The position numbers and the translations under genes were made by a program. Under the pieces are notes generated by a model. It had not been told where the DNA came from, made no database searches, and saw only the letters and a list, made by a program, of their open reading frames with translations. Source: Fimbriimonadales bacterium (GTDB lineage Bacteria; Armatimonadota; Fimbriimonadia; Fimbriimonadales; GBS-DC). Taken from it: a stretch of 64,000 nucleotides of DNA. The DNA lies in assembly GCA_025998675.1 (NCBI GenBank), contig AP024673.1, positions 709,221 to 773,220 on the forward strand. Direction: 5' to 3'. Positions 34,386 to 43,205 of this stretch are shown in pieces. Numbering within the stretch: position 1 is the first letter of the stretch; every line of letters begins with the position of its first letter.

Positions 34386-36109
34386 CGCGCGCTGTCGCTC
34401 GTGTGCTGGTGTACCTGACCGTGCGGGTAGTGGTCAACAGCATCCGCCGCGCGTTCGCCAACCCGCTGCGCGCCGTGCTGACCACGATGGTGATGGTGTT
34501 CGTGCTATGCGGCTGGGGCGGCGCGTTGTTCGCTTCGCTCTCCGAAAGCCCCGCACGCAACCAGCCCGACCTATTGCAGCCCCAGCAATTACTGCTCCGC
34601 ACGATGGGACTGGTGGTGATGATTCACTGGTTTTATGTGGCGTTCACAGTGGTTCCGTCGGTGTTCCGCCCGCCGCAGATTCTGGTGCTGGAAAGCGATG
34701 TGCATTACCTGTTCACGACGCCGCTCAAGCCGCTGACGCTCTTTCGGGGGATGATTCTGATTCGGGGGCTGTTTGGGGCGCTCTTTTTCCTGTTGATGCT
34801 GATACTTTACATGTTAATGGGCGGCGTGGGGGTGCGTCCGAGGGCGATGATTGTTGAGCCTGCCGCGCCCGCGATTGCTCTGCTCAGCTACCCGATTCTG
34901 TACCTGCTGGTGTTCGGCGCCGCGCTGTTGTGGAGCATCTCGATGGAGGCGATGGAGATTGCGGGGCGCGGTGTGCGTCGCTGGGCGGCGCGCCTGTTGA
35001 TTGGCTGGGCGCTGCTTAGTTTCGGACTGACTGCAGGCTACCTGGTGTACCTGCACCGCCTGCCAGAAGAGTTCACTTTTCTGACCGCGCTCGGCAAGGC
35101 GGTGGACTGGCTGCCCGCGTATCTGCTGCTGTTGCCTGTGCGGGGTCTGGCGGACGCGACGCTGGTGTTATATAACGGCTTCACGCCTGCGATGGGCGTC
35201 GGTTTTGCGCTGTGGCTGACGGCGGCGCTGCTGGCGAATCGGACGCTCGTGCGCTATCAGGGCGTGTTGTACGAAGTGGGCGCGTCGCTGGCGCGCAAGA
35301 GCGCCGCCGCGCGCGCCTCGCAACGCGATCCGCTCAGAACCTACCTGCAGCGCAAGGCGGAGATCACGGCTTCAAAACCGCTGCGCACTCTGCGCTGGCT
35401 GGAGCGGTGGACGCCGCGCGGCGCGCTCGCGCTTTTATGGCGCGACCTGCTGATTACCTGGCGCGCCAGCGGCTGGGGCAACATTCTCATGGTGGGCATC
35501 ATGGCGGCTGCGCCTGTGGGACTGATGCTGCTGGTTCACTACACCGCCTCGCCCGAACGGGATATACGCCTCGCGCTCAAGATTGCCTACGCCGCCGCGC
35601 AGTCGATTACCGCCTTTTTCATCTCGTTTGGGGCGTTCTACGGCTTCACCGACATGCTGCGCCGCGTGGAGTGGCAGAAGCCGTTGCCCTTCTCGCCGCG
35701 CGCGGTGATGGTGGTGGAGGCGTTGCCCAGCGTGGTCTTTTTTGCCCTCGCGCAACTGACGGCGGCGCTTGTGGCGAGCCTGTGGTTCCCCGCCGAGTGG
35801 CTCTTCTGGCTGAGCAGCGGCGTCGCGACGACCATGTGGGCAATCGCGCTGATGATGGCGATGCTCGCAATTGCGCTGATTAACCCCGACCCGAACGACT
35901 ACGCACAGCGACTGCTCTCAGGCGTGCTGATTGTGCCCGCGCTGCTGCTCACGGGCGCGCCGGGACTGGGAATCTGGCTGCTTGGCGTCGCGTTGCAGTG
36001 GAACCTTGCGCTGGCGCTGGGACTGGCGTGCCTGACGAACCTGTTTGTCGCGCTCGCGCTCACCGCCTTCAACAGCGCGCTCTACGAAAAATTCAGTCCG
36101 ATTGACTAA
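34382..36109 (+). CDS. ABC-exporter-type membrane protein, copy 2
   Basis: 575 aa from ATG 34382, overlapping the hslV stop. It is a paralogue of 26814-28583: VHYLFTTPLKPLTLFRGMIL, LPAYLLLLPVRGLADATLVLYNG and RWTPRGALALLWRDLLITWRA align block by block. Multiple membrane helices, no ATPase. It uses the position where hslU would normally be. Substrate unknown. Confidence 0.75.
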   Translation: MTRAVARVLVYLTVRVVVNSIRRAFANPLRAVLTTMVMVFVLCGWGGALFASLSESPARNQPDLLQPQQLLLRTMGLVVMIHWFYVAFTVVPSVFRPPQILVLESDVHYLFTTPLKPLTLFRGMILIRGLFGALFFLLMLILYMLMGGVGVRPRAMIVEPAAPAIALLSYPILYLLVFGAALLWSISMEAMEIAGRGVRRWAARLLIGWALLSFGLTAGYLVYLHRLPEEFTFLTALGKAVDWLPAYLLLLPVRGLADATLVLYNGFTPAMGVGFALWLTAALLANRTLVRYQGVLYEVGASLARKSAAARASQRDPLRTYLQRKAEITASKPLRTLRWLERWTPRGALALLWRDLLITWRASGWGNILMVGIMAAAPVGLMLLVHYTASPERDIRLALKIAYAAAQSITAFFISFGAFYGFTDMLRRVEWQKPLPFSPRAVMVVEALPSVVFFALAQLTAALVASLWFPAEWLFWLSSGVATTMWAIALMMAMLAIALINPDPNDYAQRLLSGVLIVPALLLTGAPGLGIWLLGVALQWNLALALGLACLTNLFVALALTAFNSALYEKFSPID

Positions 36110-36110
36110 A

Positions 36111-36140
36111 CGGGGCAGGAAGCGTCCGCTCCCTGCCCCG
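36111..36140. terminator. Bidirectional terminator-like hairpin
   Basis: CGGGGCAGG pairs with CCTGCCCCG, and AGCG with CGCT inside, between the convergent stops of the permease (36109) and the HTH gene (36166). No long T-run. Confidence 0.6.
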
Positions 36141-36165
36141 CCGTTCGTCTGGGCGTCCCCCCAGC

Positions 36166-36426
36166 TCAGTCTGCCGCCTCGCCGAAGAAGGCTTCCACCG
36201 GAATCAGCCCCATCTGCGCCGCGCGTCGGAACGCCTTCACACGGTTGTTCACATTCAGTTTCTCGTAGATGTTCGCCAGATGAAAGTCCACCGTGCGCTT
36301 GCTCACAAAGAGCGCGTCCGCCACTTCCTGCGAGGAGCGTCCCTGCGCGATAAGGCTCAGCACCTCGATCTCGCGCTTCGTCAACCGTACCGGCTTGTTG
36401 CGGTTCTGCCAGTTCCCTTGGCTCAT
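36166..36426 (-). CDS. Stand-alone LuxR/GerE-type HTH regulator
   Basis: 86 aa. The whole protein is one GerE HTH: LTKREIEVLSLIAQGRSSQEVADALFVSKRTVDFHLANIYEKLNVNNRVKAFRRAAQMGLI. There is no receiver or ligand domain, as in Bacillus GerE. A GAGGTG site precedes the ATG. Target unknown; it is divergent from obgE with 143 bp between. Confidence 0.9.
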   Translation of the reverse strand: MSQGNWQNRNKPVRLTKREIEVLSLIAQGRSSQEVADALFVSKRTVDFHLANIYEKLNVNNRVKAFRRAAQMGLIPVEAFFGEAAD

Positions 36427-36556
36427 CGTCGTATCACCTCGTTCCGTGAGATTTCGCCGCCCGCAACAGCCTTATTCCACATACCTGCGCAAAATTCACA
36501 GTCGCGTCTCTCCACCCCTGCTTAGACACACAGAGGCTCCTGCGTGTTTCCCAGAC

Positions 36557-36564
36557 GGTATAAT
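36557..36564 (+). promoter_or_regulatory. Extended -10 (GGTATAAT) of obgE, leaderless type
   Basis: The box ends 5 nt before the GTG start at 36570, without a ribosome-binding site. Confidence 0.65.
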
Positions 36565-36569
36565 ACCCC

Positions 36570-37847
36570 GTGTTTATTGATGAAGCGGTGATTGAGGTTG
36601 AGGCGGGGCGCGGCGGGGATGGGTGCGTGTCGTTTCGGCGCGAGAAGCATGTGCCGCGCGGCGGTCCCGACGGCGGCGACGGCGGCAACGGCGGAAGCAT
36701 CCTGCTGGTCGCCGATACGCACCTCAGCACCCTGCTCGATTTTCACTACAAACGCCGCTACAAAGCCGAGAATGGGGGGCACGGCAGCGGCAGCACGCGC
36801 AAAGGGCGCAACGGCAAGTCGATTACGCTGCGTGTGCCCGTCGGCACGCTGGTCTACGACGCCGACACGGGCGCGCTGCTAACAGACCTCTCGCGCCCGG
36901 GAATGAAGTTCGTCGCGGCGCGCGGAGGCAAGGGCGGACGCGGCAACGCGCACTTCACCACCCCCACCCGCCAGACGCCCCGCTTCGCCGAGAAAGGCTT
37001 GCCCGGCGAGCGGCGCACCCTGCGACTGGAGCTGAAACTGCTCGCCGATGTGGGCATCGTCGGCATGCCCAACGCAGGCAAAAGCACGCTGATTAGCCGA
37101 ATCTCCGCCGCCAAGCCCAAAATCGCCGACTACCCGTTCACCACGCTTGTACCCAACCTCGGCGTGGCGCAGTATCAGGAGCATAGCTTTGTGGTCGCCG
37201 ATATTCCCGGGCTGATTGAGGGCGCGCACGCGGGCGTCGGGCTGGGGCATCAGTTCCTGCGCCATGTGGAGCGCGCGCGGCTGCTGCTGTACCTGCTCGA
37301 TGTCTCGCCGTTTGCGACTGCGCCGCCGCTGGAGGCGTTCGAGACCCTGCGGCGCGAGCTGGAACTCTACAACCCCGCGCTGGCGCAAAAGCCCGCCCTG
37401 ATTGCGCTGAACAAGATTGACGCCATCGCCCCCGACGCCCGCGAGTCGCTGGACGCCGTGCGGAATGCGCTGGAGGCGCAGGGCTATGAGGTGTTCCTCC
37501 TCTCGGCGTACACGGGCGAGGGTCTGGAGCCGTTGCTGGCGCGGCTGGCGCAGCGCGTCGCCGAGCTGCCCCCGCCAGAGCCGCTGCTGGAGCCGACCCC
37601 GGAGGCGGTCAAGCCGAGCCGTCAGCCCACCCGCGTCTACAAAGACGGCGACGTGTTCGTCGTAGAGGGCGCGCTGCCGCTGGAGATTGTGCAGCGCACC
37701 GACTTCGGCAACCACGAAGCCATCCTGCGCATGCAAAAGCGGCTCAAGGGGCTGGGTATCTTCCGCCGCCTGCAGGAGCTGGGCGCGCAGGAGGGCGACA
37801 CCGTGCGCATTGGCGAAGTCGAGCTGGAGTATGTGCCCGATGTGTAG
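36570..37847 (+). CDS. obgE: Obg-family GTPase (ObgE/CgtA)
   Basis: 425 aa from GTG 36570. The N-terminal Gly-rich Obg fold starts [25 protein letters not shown]. The G domain has [11 protein letters not shown], the switch near [18 protein letters not shown] and NKID, and there is a C-terminal OCT domain after [12 protein letters not shown]. It acts in 50S ribosome assembly and stringent control. Start is leaderless. Confidence 0.95.
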   Translation: MFIDEAVIEVEAGRGGDGCVSFRREKHVPRGGPDGGDGGNGGSILLVADTHLSTLLDFHYKRRYKAENGGHGSGSTRKGRNGKSITLRVPVGTLVYDADTGALLTDLSRPGMKFVAARGGKGGRGNAHFTTPTRQTPRFAEKGLPGERRTLRLELKLLADVGIVGMPNAGKSTLISRISAAKPKIADYPFTTLVPNLGVAQYQEHSFVVADIPGLIEGAHAGVGLGHQFLRHVERARLLLYLLDVSPFATAPPLEAFETLRRELELYNPALAQKPALIALNKIDAIAPDARESLDAVRNALEAQGYEVFLLSAYTGEGLEPLLARLAQRVAELPPPEPLLEPTPEAVKPSRQPTRVYKDGDVFVVEGALPLEIVQRTDFGNHEAILRMQKRLKGLGIFRRLQELGAQEGDTVRIGEVELEYVPDV

Positions 37848-37889
37848 CCACCCACAATCCGCTTCACCAGGAAGTATCTTTGACCACAA

Positions 37890-38135
37890 TCACGGCTGTT
37901 CAACCGCCTGCAGGTTGGCAAGGTCTTCCTGCAGGTCGTCCGCTGTGTAGTGAATGGGAATGCCCCGCTCGTGCAGGGCGCGCTGGAACTCGATTCGCGT
38001 GAGTCCTGCGAACTGGCTCGCCAGCGCCAGCGTGAGTCGCTCCTGCTGGTACAGCCAGAGCGCCAGCTCCAGCCGAAACTCCGATTCGCTCATCTGCGCG
38101 GCTTGCAAGAGCGTATCCGGGATAATCACACTCAT
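37890..38135 (-). CDS. UPF0175-family protein (antitoxin-like)
   Basis: 81 aa. The pattern MSESEFRLELALWLYQQERLTLALASQFAGLTRIEFQRALHERGIPIHYTADDL matches UPF0175, small helical proteins usually next to DUF3368/PIN toxins and treated as their antitoxins. No toxin is adjacent here. GGTACAAT at 38145-38152 ends 9 nt before the ATG. Confidence 0.82.
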   Translation of the reverse strand: MSVIIPDTLLQAAQMSESEFRLELALWLYQQERLTLALASQFAGLTRIEFQRALHERGIPIHYTADDLQEDLANLQAVEQP

Positions 38136-38144
38136 GGCGATACG

Positions 38145-38152
38145 ATTGTACC
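38145..38152 (-). promoter_or_regulatory. Extended -10 (GGTACAAT) of UPF0175 gene
   Basis: Minus-strand box 9 nt before ATG 38135; nearly leaderless. Confidence 0.55.
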
Positions 38153-38190
38153 TTGCTCAGGGCGCGCGTTGGCAGGCGGGGTTCGCCGCT

Positions 38191-40968
38191 TTACTCCCCC
38201 GCCTCCATCTGTTTCAGGATGGCTTCCAGGCGGCGCATGCGCTCGCCGTAGGCAGCCCAGTCGCCGTTTTTGAGGGCGTCCTGCGCCTCGCGATAGAGTC
38301 GGTTCGCCTGTCGCGCCAGGCTGCGCAGGTCGGTCGGGATGGGGGGCGCGGCGGGCTGGACGGCGGCGGCGCCGTCGCGGGCGGCGCGCGGCGTCGTGCG
38401 CCCCGCACGCTCCGCAAGCAGCAACTGTAGCCCCTCCTCCACCGTGTCGGTCATCACCACGCGGTCGCCGCTGGCAAGCACCACCTTCTTCAGTTCGGGA
38501 ATCGCGCCCTCCGAACGCGCCCGCAAATAGATGGGCTTGAAGTAAAGCATCGTCCGCCCCAGCGGGATGACCAGCAGGTTGCCCCGAAACACCTGCGACC
38601 CCTGCTGGTTCCACAGGTTCAGCTGCTGCGCGATTTCGGGGTTCTGGTTGACGCGCGCCTCAATCTGTTCGGGTCCGTACACCAGCCGCTGGTTGGGGAA
38701 TCGGTACAGCACCAGCTCGCCGTAGCGGTCGGGGTCGCAGTGCGCCGCCAGCCACGCGACCAGATTCTTGCGCTGCTGGGGGGTGAACGGCAGGGTCAGC
38801 ATAAAGCGCGGCTGCTGCTCGCCCGGCGGCTGCATAATCACATAGTAGGGCGTCATCGGCTCGGTCTCGTTGTTCTGCAGGATTTCGCGGGCAATCGCCC
38901 ATGCGTCCGCCTTGTTGAAAAACACGCGCCCGTCCGTCGTGTTATACAGCTCCAGCAGCTGCGCCTGCACCTCGAACAGGTCAATCGGGTAGCGCACATG
39001 CTCGCGCAAGCCTGCGGGCATTTCAGACATCGGCTTGAACACGCCCGGATACGCCCGCGCGTAGGCGCGAATGATGGGGTCGTTCTCGTCGGCGATGTAG
39101 AAGTTCACCGCGCCCGTGTAGGCGTGAATGGTCGCCTTGACCGAGTTGCGCAGGTAGTTGAACTGACGCACCACCCTATCGCGCGAGAAGAAGGGGCGAC
39201 TGTAGGGGTAGTTGCGCGTGAAGGTGTAGCCGTCGTAAATCCAGACGATTTCGCCCTCGTGAATGACGGGGTAGGCGTCGTCGTCCCAGCGGATGAACGG
39301 CAGCATCGCCTGCACGCGCTCGCGAATGTTGCGTCGAAACAGCAGGCGCGACTCGCCCGTCAAATCGCCCGTCAGCAGAATGTTCTGGTCGGACAGGCGT
39401 ATCGCGAACAGCATCCGCGTCAACCAGCCGCCAATCGGCACGCCGCCGTCGCCGCTGTAGGTCGTGTAGACATTCTCCTCGCCCTCCTCGCCCGTCAGGC
39501 GCGGGTAGTCAAACTCCTGCAGCCGCGTGCGCACGATGGAGTAGCGGTCAAGGTTCTCGCCGAAGTAAATGGCGGGGTTTTTCAGCGGCAGGTAGTCGGG
39601 CGTGCTGGGGGGCAGGTCGCGCATCCAGAACACGGGCTGCCCCTCGCTGGTCGCCTCGTTCACGGGGTTCATCACCACGCCGTAGCCGTGCGTATACAGC
39701 AGGTGCAGGTTCTGCCAGCGCTGGGCGGCGGGCGGCAACCCCTGCAGGTTCAACTCGCGCACGGACAGCAGCACCTGCCGCAGCGACCCGTTCACCCGAT
39801 AGCGATCCACATCGATATCAACGAAGGCGTAGTAGGGCTTGAGCGCCTGCAGCCCGTTGTAGACCTGTCCCAGCGGGCGGAAGTCCCACAACCGCAGGTT
39901 CTCCAGCGTGCCCTCCGCCCCGCGCAAATCGGCGGCGGTCAAATCCTCACGCACATCCATCGGCTGCACGCGAATCTTGTCCAAATTGTAGGCGCGGCGC
40001 GTGAACTCCAGATGGCGCTCGATATACTCCGTCTCACGCTCCAGCTGGTTGGGCACGACCACGAACCGCTGCACCAGCGGCGGATAAAAGAGCGTCGCCG
40101 CAATCCAGAACAGCAACACCACCGCGAAGCCGCCAATCGGCAGCAGCAGCCCCGCCCCGCGCCGCAGGCTAATCAGGCACAGCGCCGCCGCAATCAGCAA
40201 TCCGAACACGGTGATGGTCAAGATCGGCAGCCGCGCATGCACATCCGTATAGCCCGCGCCAAAAAACTGGTCATGCTCCGAAAACACTAGGTCATACCGC
40301 GCCAGCCACAGATACCACGCGAACGACAGCAAAAACAGCGTCGCCAGAATCAGCATGTGCGGCTTGACCGACGGTAGAAAGGTCGGCATCCCGCCCAGCC
40401 AGCCCAGCGCACGGTTGAAGTAATAGAACGCGCCAATCCCCACCAGCGCAATCAGCGTTGTGAACACCACCAGCCCCGACACGAACGACAAAAACGGCAG
40501 CCGAAACACATAGAAGCCGACATCCATCCCGAACAGGGGGTCTTTGACGCCGAACGATTGCGCATTCTGGAACAGCATCAGGTCGTTCCAGTACGCGCTT
40601 GCACTCAGCCCTACGAACAGCGCGAACACCAGCGCGCCCAGAATCAGCAGATAGTAGGTTCCCCGTCGCACGGCGCGCGTGATGCGCACGATTCGCCCGC
40701 CGCGCACCGCCAGGTCAGGCGCGTCCGCCGCCCCTGCCACACGATTCGCAATCAGCAGGTTCACCAGCGCGAACAGGAAAAAGCCAATCGCCGTCGCCAG
40801 AAACAGCACCCAGCGCAACGCGAGGATACGCCCAAAAATCTGGGGGTGTTTGACATCATGCACAAACCACAGGTAATCGGTGTACAGGTTCACCAAAACG
40901 CCCCCAAACAGCATCACGAACAGGACGACCGCAATCACACCTGTCGCGACTCTCTGACGGGTTTCCAT
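38191..40968 (-). CDS. UPF0182 family large membrane protein
   Basis: 925 aa from ATG 40968. About seven N-terminal membrane helices (up to residue ~290) precede a long extracytoplasmic domain with YNLDKIRVQPMDVREDLT, NLRLWDFRPLGQVYNGLQALKPYYAFVDIDVDRY and AYTGAVNFYIADENDPIIRAYARAYPGVF, all UPF0182 hallmarks. The tail (residues ~860-925) is Ala/Pro-rich and coiled coil. Function unknown in the family. The 516-aa frame opposite it is a shadow. Confidence 0.92.
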   Translation of the reverse strand: METRQRVATGVIAVVLFVMLFGGVLVNLYTDYLWFVHDVKHPQIFGRILALRWVLFLATAIGFFLFALVNLLIANRVAGAADAPDLAVRGGRIVRITRAVRRGTYYLLILGALVFALFVGLSASAYWNDLMLFQNAQSFGVKDPLFGMDVGFYVFRLPFLSFVSGLVVFTTLIALVGIGAFYYFNRALGWLGGMPTFLPSVKPHMLILATLFLLSFAWYLWLARYDLVFSEHDQFFGAGYTDVHARLPILTITVFGLLIAAALCLISLRRGAGLLLPIGGFAVVLLFWIAATLFYPPLVQRFVVVPNQLERETEYIERHLEFTRRAYNLDKIRVQPMDVREDLTAADLRGAEGTLENLRLWDFRPLGQVYNGLQALKPYYAFVDIDVDRYRVNGSLRQVLLSVRELNLQGLPPAAQRWQNLHLLYTHGYGVVMNPVNEATSEGQPVFWMRDLPPSTPDYLPLKNPAIYFGENLDRYSIVRTRLQEFDYPRLTGEEGEENVYTTYSGDGGVPIGGWLTRMLFAIRLSDQNILLTGDLTGESRLLFRRNIRERVQAMLPFIRWDDDAYPVIHEGEIVWIYDGYTFTRNYPYSRPFFSRDRVVRQFNYLRNSVKATIHAYTGAVNFYIADENDPIIRAYARAYPGVFKPMSEMPAGLREHVRYPIDLFEVQAQLLELYNTTDGRVFFNKADAWAIAREILQNNETEPMTPYYVIMQPPGEQQPRFMLTLPFTPQQRKNLVAWLAAHCDPDRYGELVLYRFPNQRLVYGPEQIEARVNQNPEIAQQLNLWNQQGSQVFRGNLLVIPLGRTMLYFKPIYLRARSEGAIPELKKVVLASGDRVVMTDTVEEGLQLLLAERAGRTTPRAARDGAAAVQPAAPPIPTDLRSLARQANRLYREAQDALKNGDWAAYGERMRRLEAILKQMEAGE

Positions 40969-40975
40969 ACGGGAT

Positions 40976-40983
40976 ATTGTACC
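40976..40983 (-). promoter_or_regulatory. Extended -10 (GGTACAAT) of UPF0182 gene, leaderless type
   Basis: Minus-strand box ends 7 nt before the ATG at 40968. It sets the start six codons inside the longest frame. Confidence 0.65.
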
Positions 40984-41017
40984 CATCGGGTGAAGGAAGC
41001 AGGAGTCGCGCCTTCAG

Positions 41018-41025
41018 GGTACAAT
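41018..41025 (+). promoter_or_regulatory. Extended -10 (GGTACAAT) of GAF gene
   Basis: Ends 24 nt before TTG 41050, with GGGAG at 41034-41038 between. Divergent from the UPF0182 promoter about 35 bp away. Confidence 0.55.
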
Positions 41026-41049
41026 CTGTTCACGGGAGACAAACGACCG

Positions 41050-42441
41050 TTGGGCGACGCGGGTCAGCCTGCGTGGGGCGTGTGGTTATCGGGCATCCAT
41101 CAGGGCGCGCCCCCAGGCGAGGCGATTGAGAACGCGCTGCGCTGGTTGCAACAGGCGACTGGCGCGCAGGTAGGGGTTCTCTTTTTGCCCGACCCCAGCG
41201 GCGAGCAGGTCGAGTTCGCCTATGTCGCGGGCGCGCGCGCCGATGAGCTGCGCGGGTTCCGCCTGCGCCCCAGCGACGCGCTCGTTGCCCCCACCCTGCT
41301 GAACCGCGAAGTATGGCGCTATCACGCCGAGACCTATCAGGAGCCGATTGGCGCGATTGCGACCGGGATTGCTGTTCCCCTGTCGGGCTTGCCCCACAGC
41401 GCGATTGCACTGCTGAACCGCGACGCGCCGTTTGAGGACGCCCACCTTGCCCTGCTGGAACAGACGGCGACGCCCATTGAACTGCTCCTGCGCCTGCAAC
41501 AGACCCAGACGCAGCTGGAACAGCGCGAGCGCGCGCTCAAGTGGCTCAGCCGCCTGCCCCGACGCCTGGGCGCGGATCTCAGCCTGCAGCACGCGCTGGA
41601 AGCCATCGAGTCGCTGATGCGCAAGGTCGCGCCCGAAGGCGGCGGCGTGTGGCTCTACGATGAGAACCGCCGCACGCTGCTGCTCGCGATGCAATACGGC
41701 GCAGACGCCCTGCCCGAACAAGTCGCGCTGGACGCGCTGCCGTCGGGCTGGACGGACGCGCCTGTTGAGACCTTCTGGGGCGGGCGACGCTATCGCGCCT
41801 ACCCACTCGCGCTCGCCGAGCAACCGATGGGGCTGCTCGCGCTCGCCCTGCCCGCCGACGCGCCCGACGCGCTGGAGTGGCTGCCTCCCCTGCTGGGGCA
41901 TATCGCGCTCACGCTCTCCAACGCGCTGCTCTACGAGCAGACCGCCCAGCGCGCGCAACACATGGCGAAGCTGTACGACCTGTCGCTGCAGCTGGGCGAG
42001 ACGCAGGGCTTGCGCGAGGTACTGCGCCTGCTCTGCCGCACCGCGCACGAACTCATCCCGCATGACTACACCATCGTGTACCTGCCCAGCCGCCGCGAGC
42101 CAGACCGACTCGCGCCCGTCTACACGGAGCCGTTGAACGAGGCGCTGCTCGCCCACAGCCCCGACGCGCAGTATAGCCTGCCGGGCTGGGTGTTCGCCTT
42201 CAACGCGCCCATCGCCGCGCCCGACCTGCCCCAGCACCCGCAGAATCTCAAGGAGCCGCTGCCCGGCGGGTTCGCCTCCGCGCTCGCCGCGCCGCTGCAG
42301 GTCGCCGAGCGCACGCTGGGGACTATCCTGTTGCTGACCGAGTCGCCGCGCGAGTTCACCCTCTCGGAGGTGGAGCTGCTGTTCACCCTCGCGAACACGG
42401 GCGCGCTGCGCCTGCACACGCTGGAGCGCACGCATGCGTAA
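41050..42441 (+). CDS. Multi-GAF domain protein
   Basis: 463 aa from a probable TTG start; the longer frame runs back over the opposite promoter and is unlikely. Three GAF-like segments are seen: residues ~15-140 (NALRWLQQATGAQVGVLFL...), ~165-300 (LEAIESLMRKVAPEGGGVWLYDENRRTLLLAMQYG) and ~310-460 (VLRLLCRTAHELIPHDYTIVYLP). No kinase, GGDEF or HD output domain is attached, so it is a sensor or a scaffold only. It overlaps the nuclease gene by 8 nt. Confidence 0.75.
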   Translation: MGDAGQPAWGVWLSGIHQGAPPGEAIENALRWLQQATGAQVGVLFLPDPSGEQVEFAYVAGARADELRGFRLRPSDALVAPTLLNREVWRYHAETYQEPIGAIATGIAVPLSGLPHSAIALLNRDAPFEDAHLALLEQTATPIELLLRLQQTQTQLEQRERALKWLSRLPRRLGADLSLQHALEAIESLMRKVAPEGGGVWLYDENRRTLLLAMQYGADALPEQVALDALPSGWTDAPVETFWGGRRYRAYPLALAEQPMGLLALALPADAPDALEWLPPLLGHIALTLSNALLYEQTAQRAQHMAKLYDLSLQLGETQGLREVLRLLCRTAHELIPHDYTIVYLPSRREPDRLAPVYTEPLNEALLAHSPDAQYSLPGWVFAFNAPIAAPDLPQHPQNLKEPLPGGFASALAAPLQVAERTLGTILLLTESPREFTLSEVELLFTLANTGALRLHTLERTHA

Positions 42442-43198
42442 GCCGACCTTCAGCCCCACGAAACTCACCACCTACCTCACCTGCCGCATCAAGTATCACT
42501 GGGCGTACATGACCCCTTACGGCAGGTGGATGCGCCGCCCTAATCCTGCATTCACTTTCGGCGCGAACCTGCACCGCGCACTGGACTACTTCCACACAGC
42601 GGGCGGAGCGGAGAAACTCTCGCCCGACGCGCTCCACCACGCGCTGGAACAGCTCTGGAGCGACGCGGGCTTCGAAAACGCCCAGCAGAGCGAGGCGTTC
42701 AAACAGCACGGACGCGAACTCGTGAGCCAGTATTATCAGGCGCAGGCGGAGCAGCCCCCCGAAGCGGTCGTCCTTTTCACGGAGCGCATGCTGCGCCGCG
42801 ATATGGGACGCTACATCCTCACGGGGCGCATCGATCGCCTGGACGAACATCCCGACGGCTCGTTGGAGATTATCGACTACAAGAGCGGGCGCGCCGATGT
42901 GGACGAAACACAGGTGCAGAACGACCTCGCGCTCCACTGCTACGCGCTGCTCGTGCAGGAGCTTTACCCCGACCGCCCGCTCTGGATAGCCATCTACGCC
43001 CTGCGCCCCAACAAAAAGGTCGCCGTGCCGCTCGATGCAGACGCGCTTGAGGAGTTTCGCGCGCTGCTGGACGGGCTGGTCGCACAGATACTGGACGAGG
43101 ACTGGGAGATACTGACCCCGCGCTGGATTCCCCACTGCGCGGGGTGCGAGTTTCTGGAACTCTGCGTGCGCAAGCTGGGACTCACGCACGCAGAGTAG
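42434..43198 (+). CDS. Stand-alone RecB/Cas4-like PD-(D/E)XK nuclease with Fe-S cysteines
   Basis: 254 aa. Catalytic motif H47 (GANLHRAL), D134 (TGRIDRLDE), D148-Y-K150 (EIIDYKSG) and Q163-x6-Y170 make an intact nuclease core. C17 (YLTCRIKYHW) and C235-x2-C238-x5-C244 form a Cas4/AddB-type 4Fe-4S site. Members process DNA ends or spacer precursors. It is coupled to a GAF protein, about 10 kb from cas1-cas2, which lack their own cas4. Confidence 0.85.
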   Translation: MRKPTFSPTKLTTYLTCRIKYHWAYMTPYGRWMRRPNPAFTFGANLHRALDYFHTAGGAEKLSPDALHHALEQLWSDAGFENAQQSEAFKQHGRELVSQYYQAQAEQPPEAVVLFTERMLRRDMGRYILTGRIDRLDEHPDGSLEIIDYKSGRADVDETQVQNDLALHCYALLVQELYPDRPLWIAIYALRPNKKVAVPLDADALEEFRALLDGLVAQILDEDWEILTPRWIPHCAGCEFLELCVRKLGLTHAE

Positions 43199-43205
43199 GA
43201 GTCGC

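Noticed and set aside
38740-40290. 516-aa frame opposite UPF0182
   Set aside because: Antisense shadow with Gln/Arg/His-rich composition; UPF0182 motifs are unmistakable on the other strand.
40558-41049. N-terminal extension of the GAF protein frame
   Set aside because: It runs over the leaderless promoter of UPF0182 and is rich in Gln/Arg/His; the real start is near 41050.
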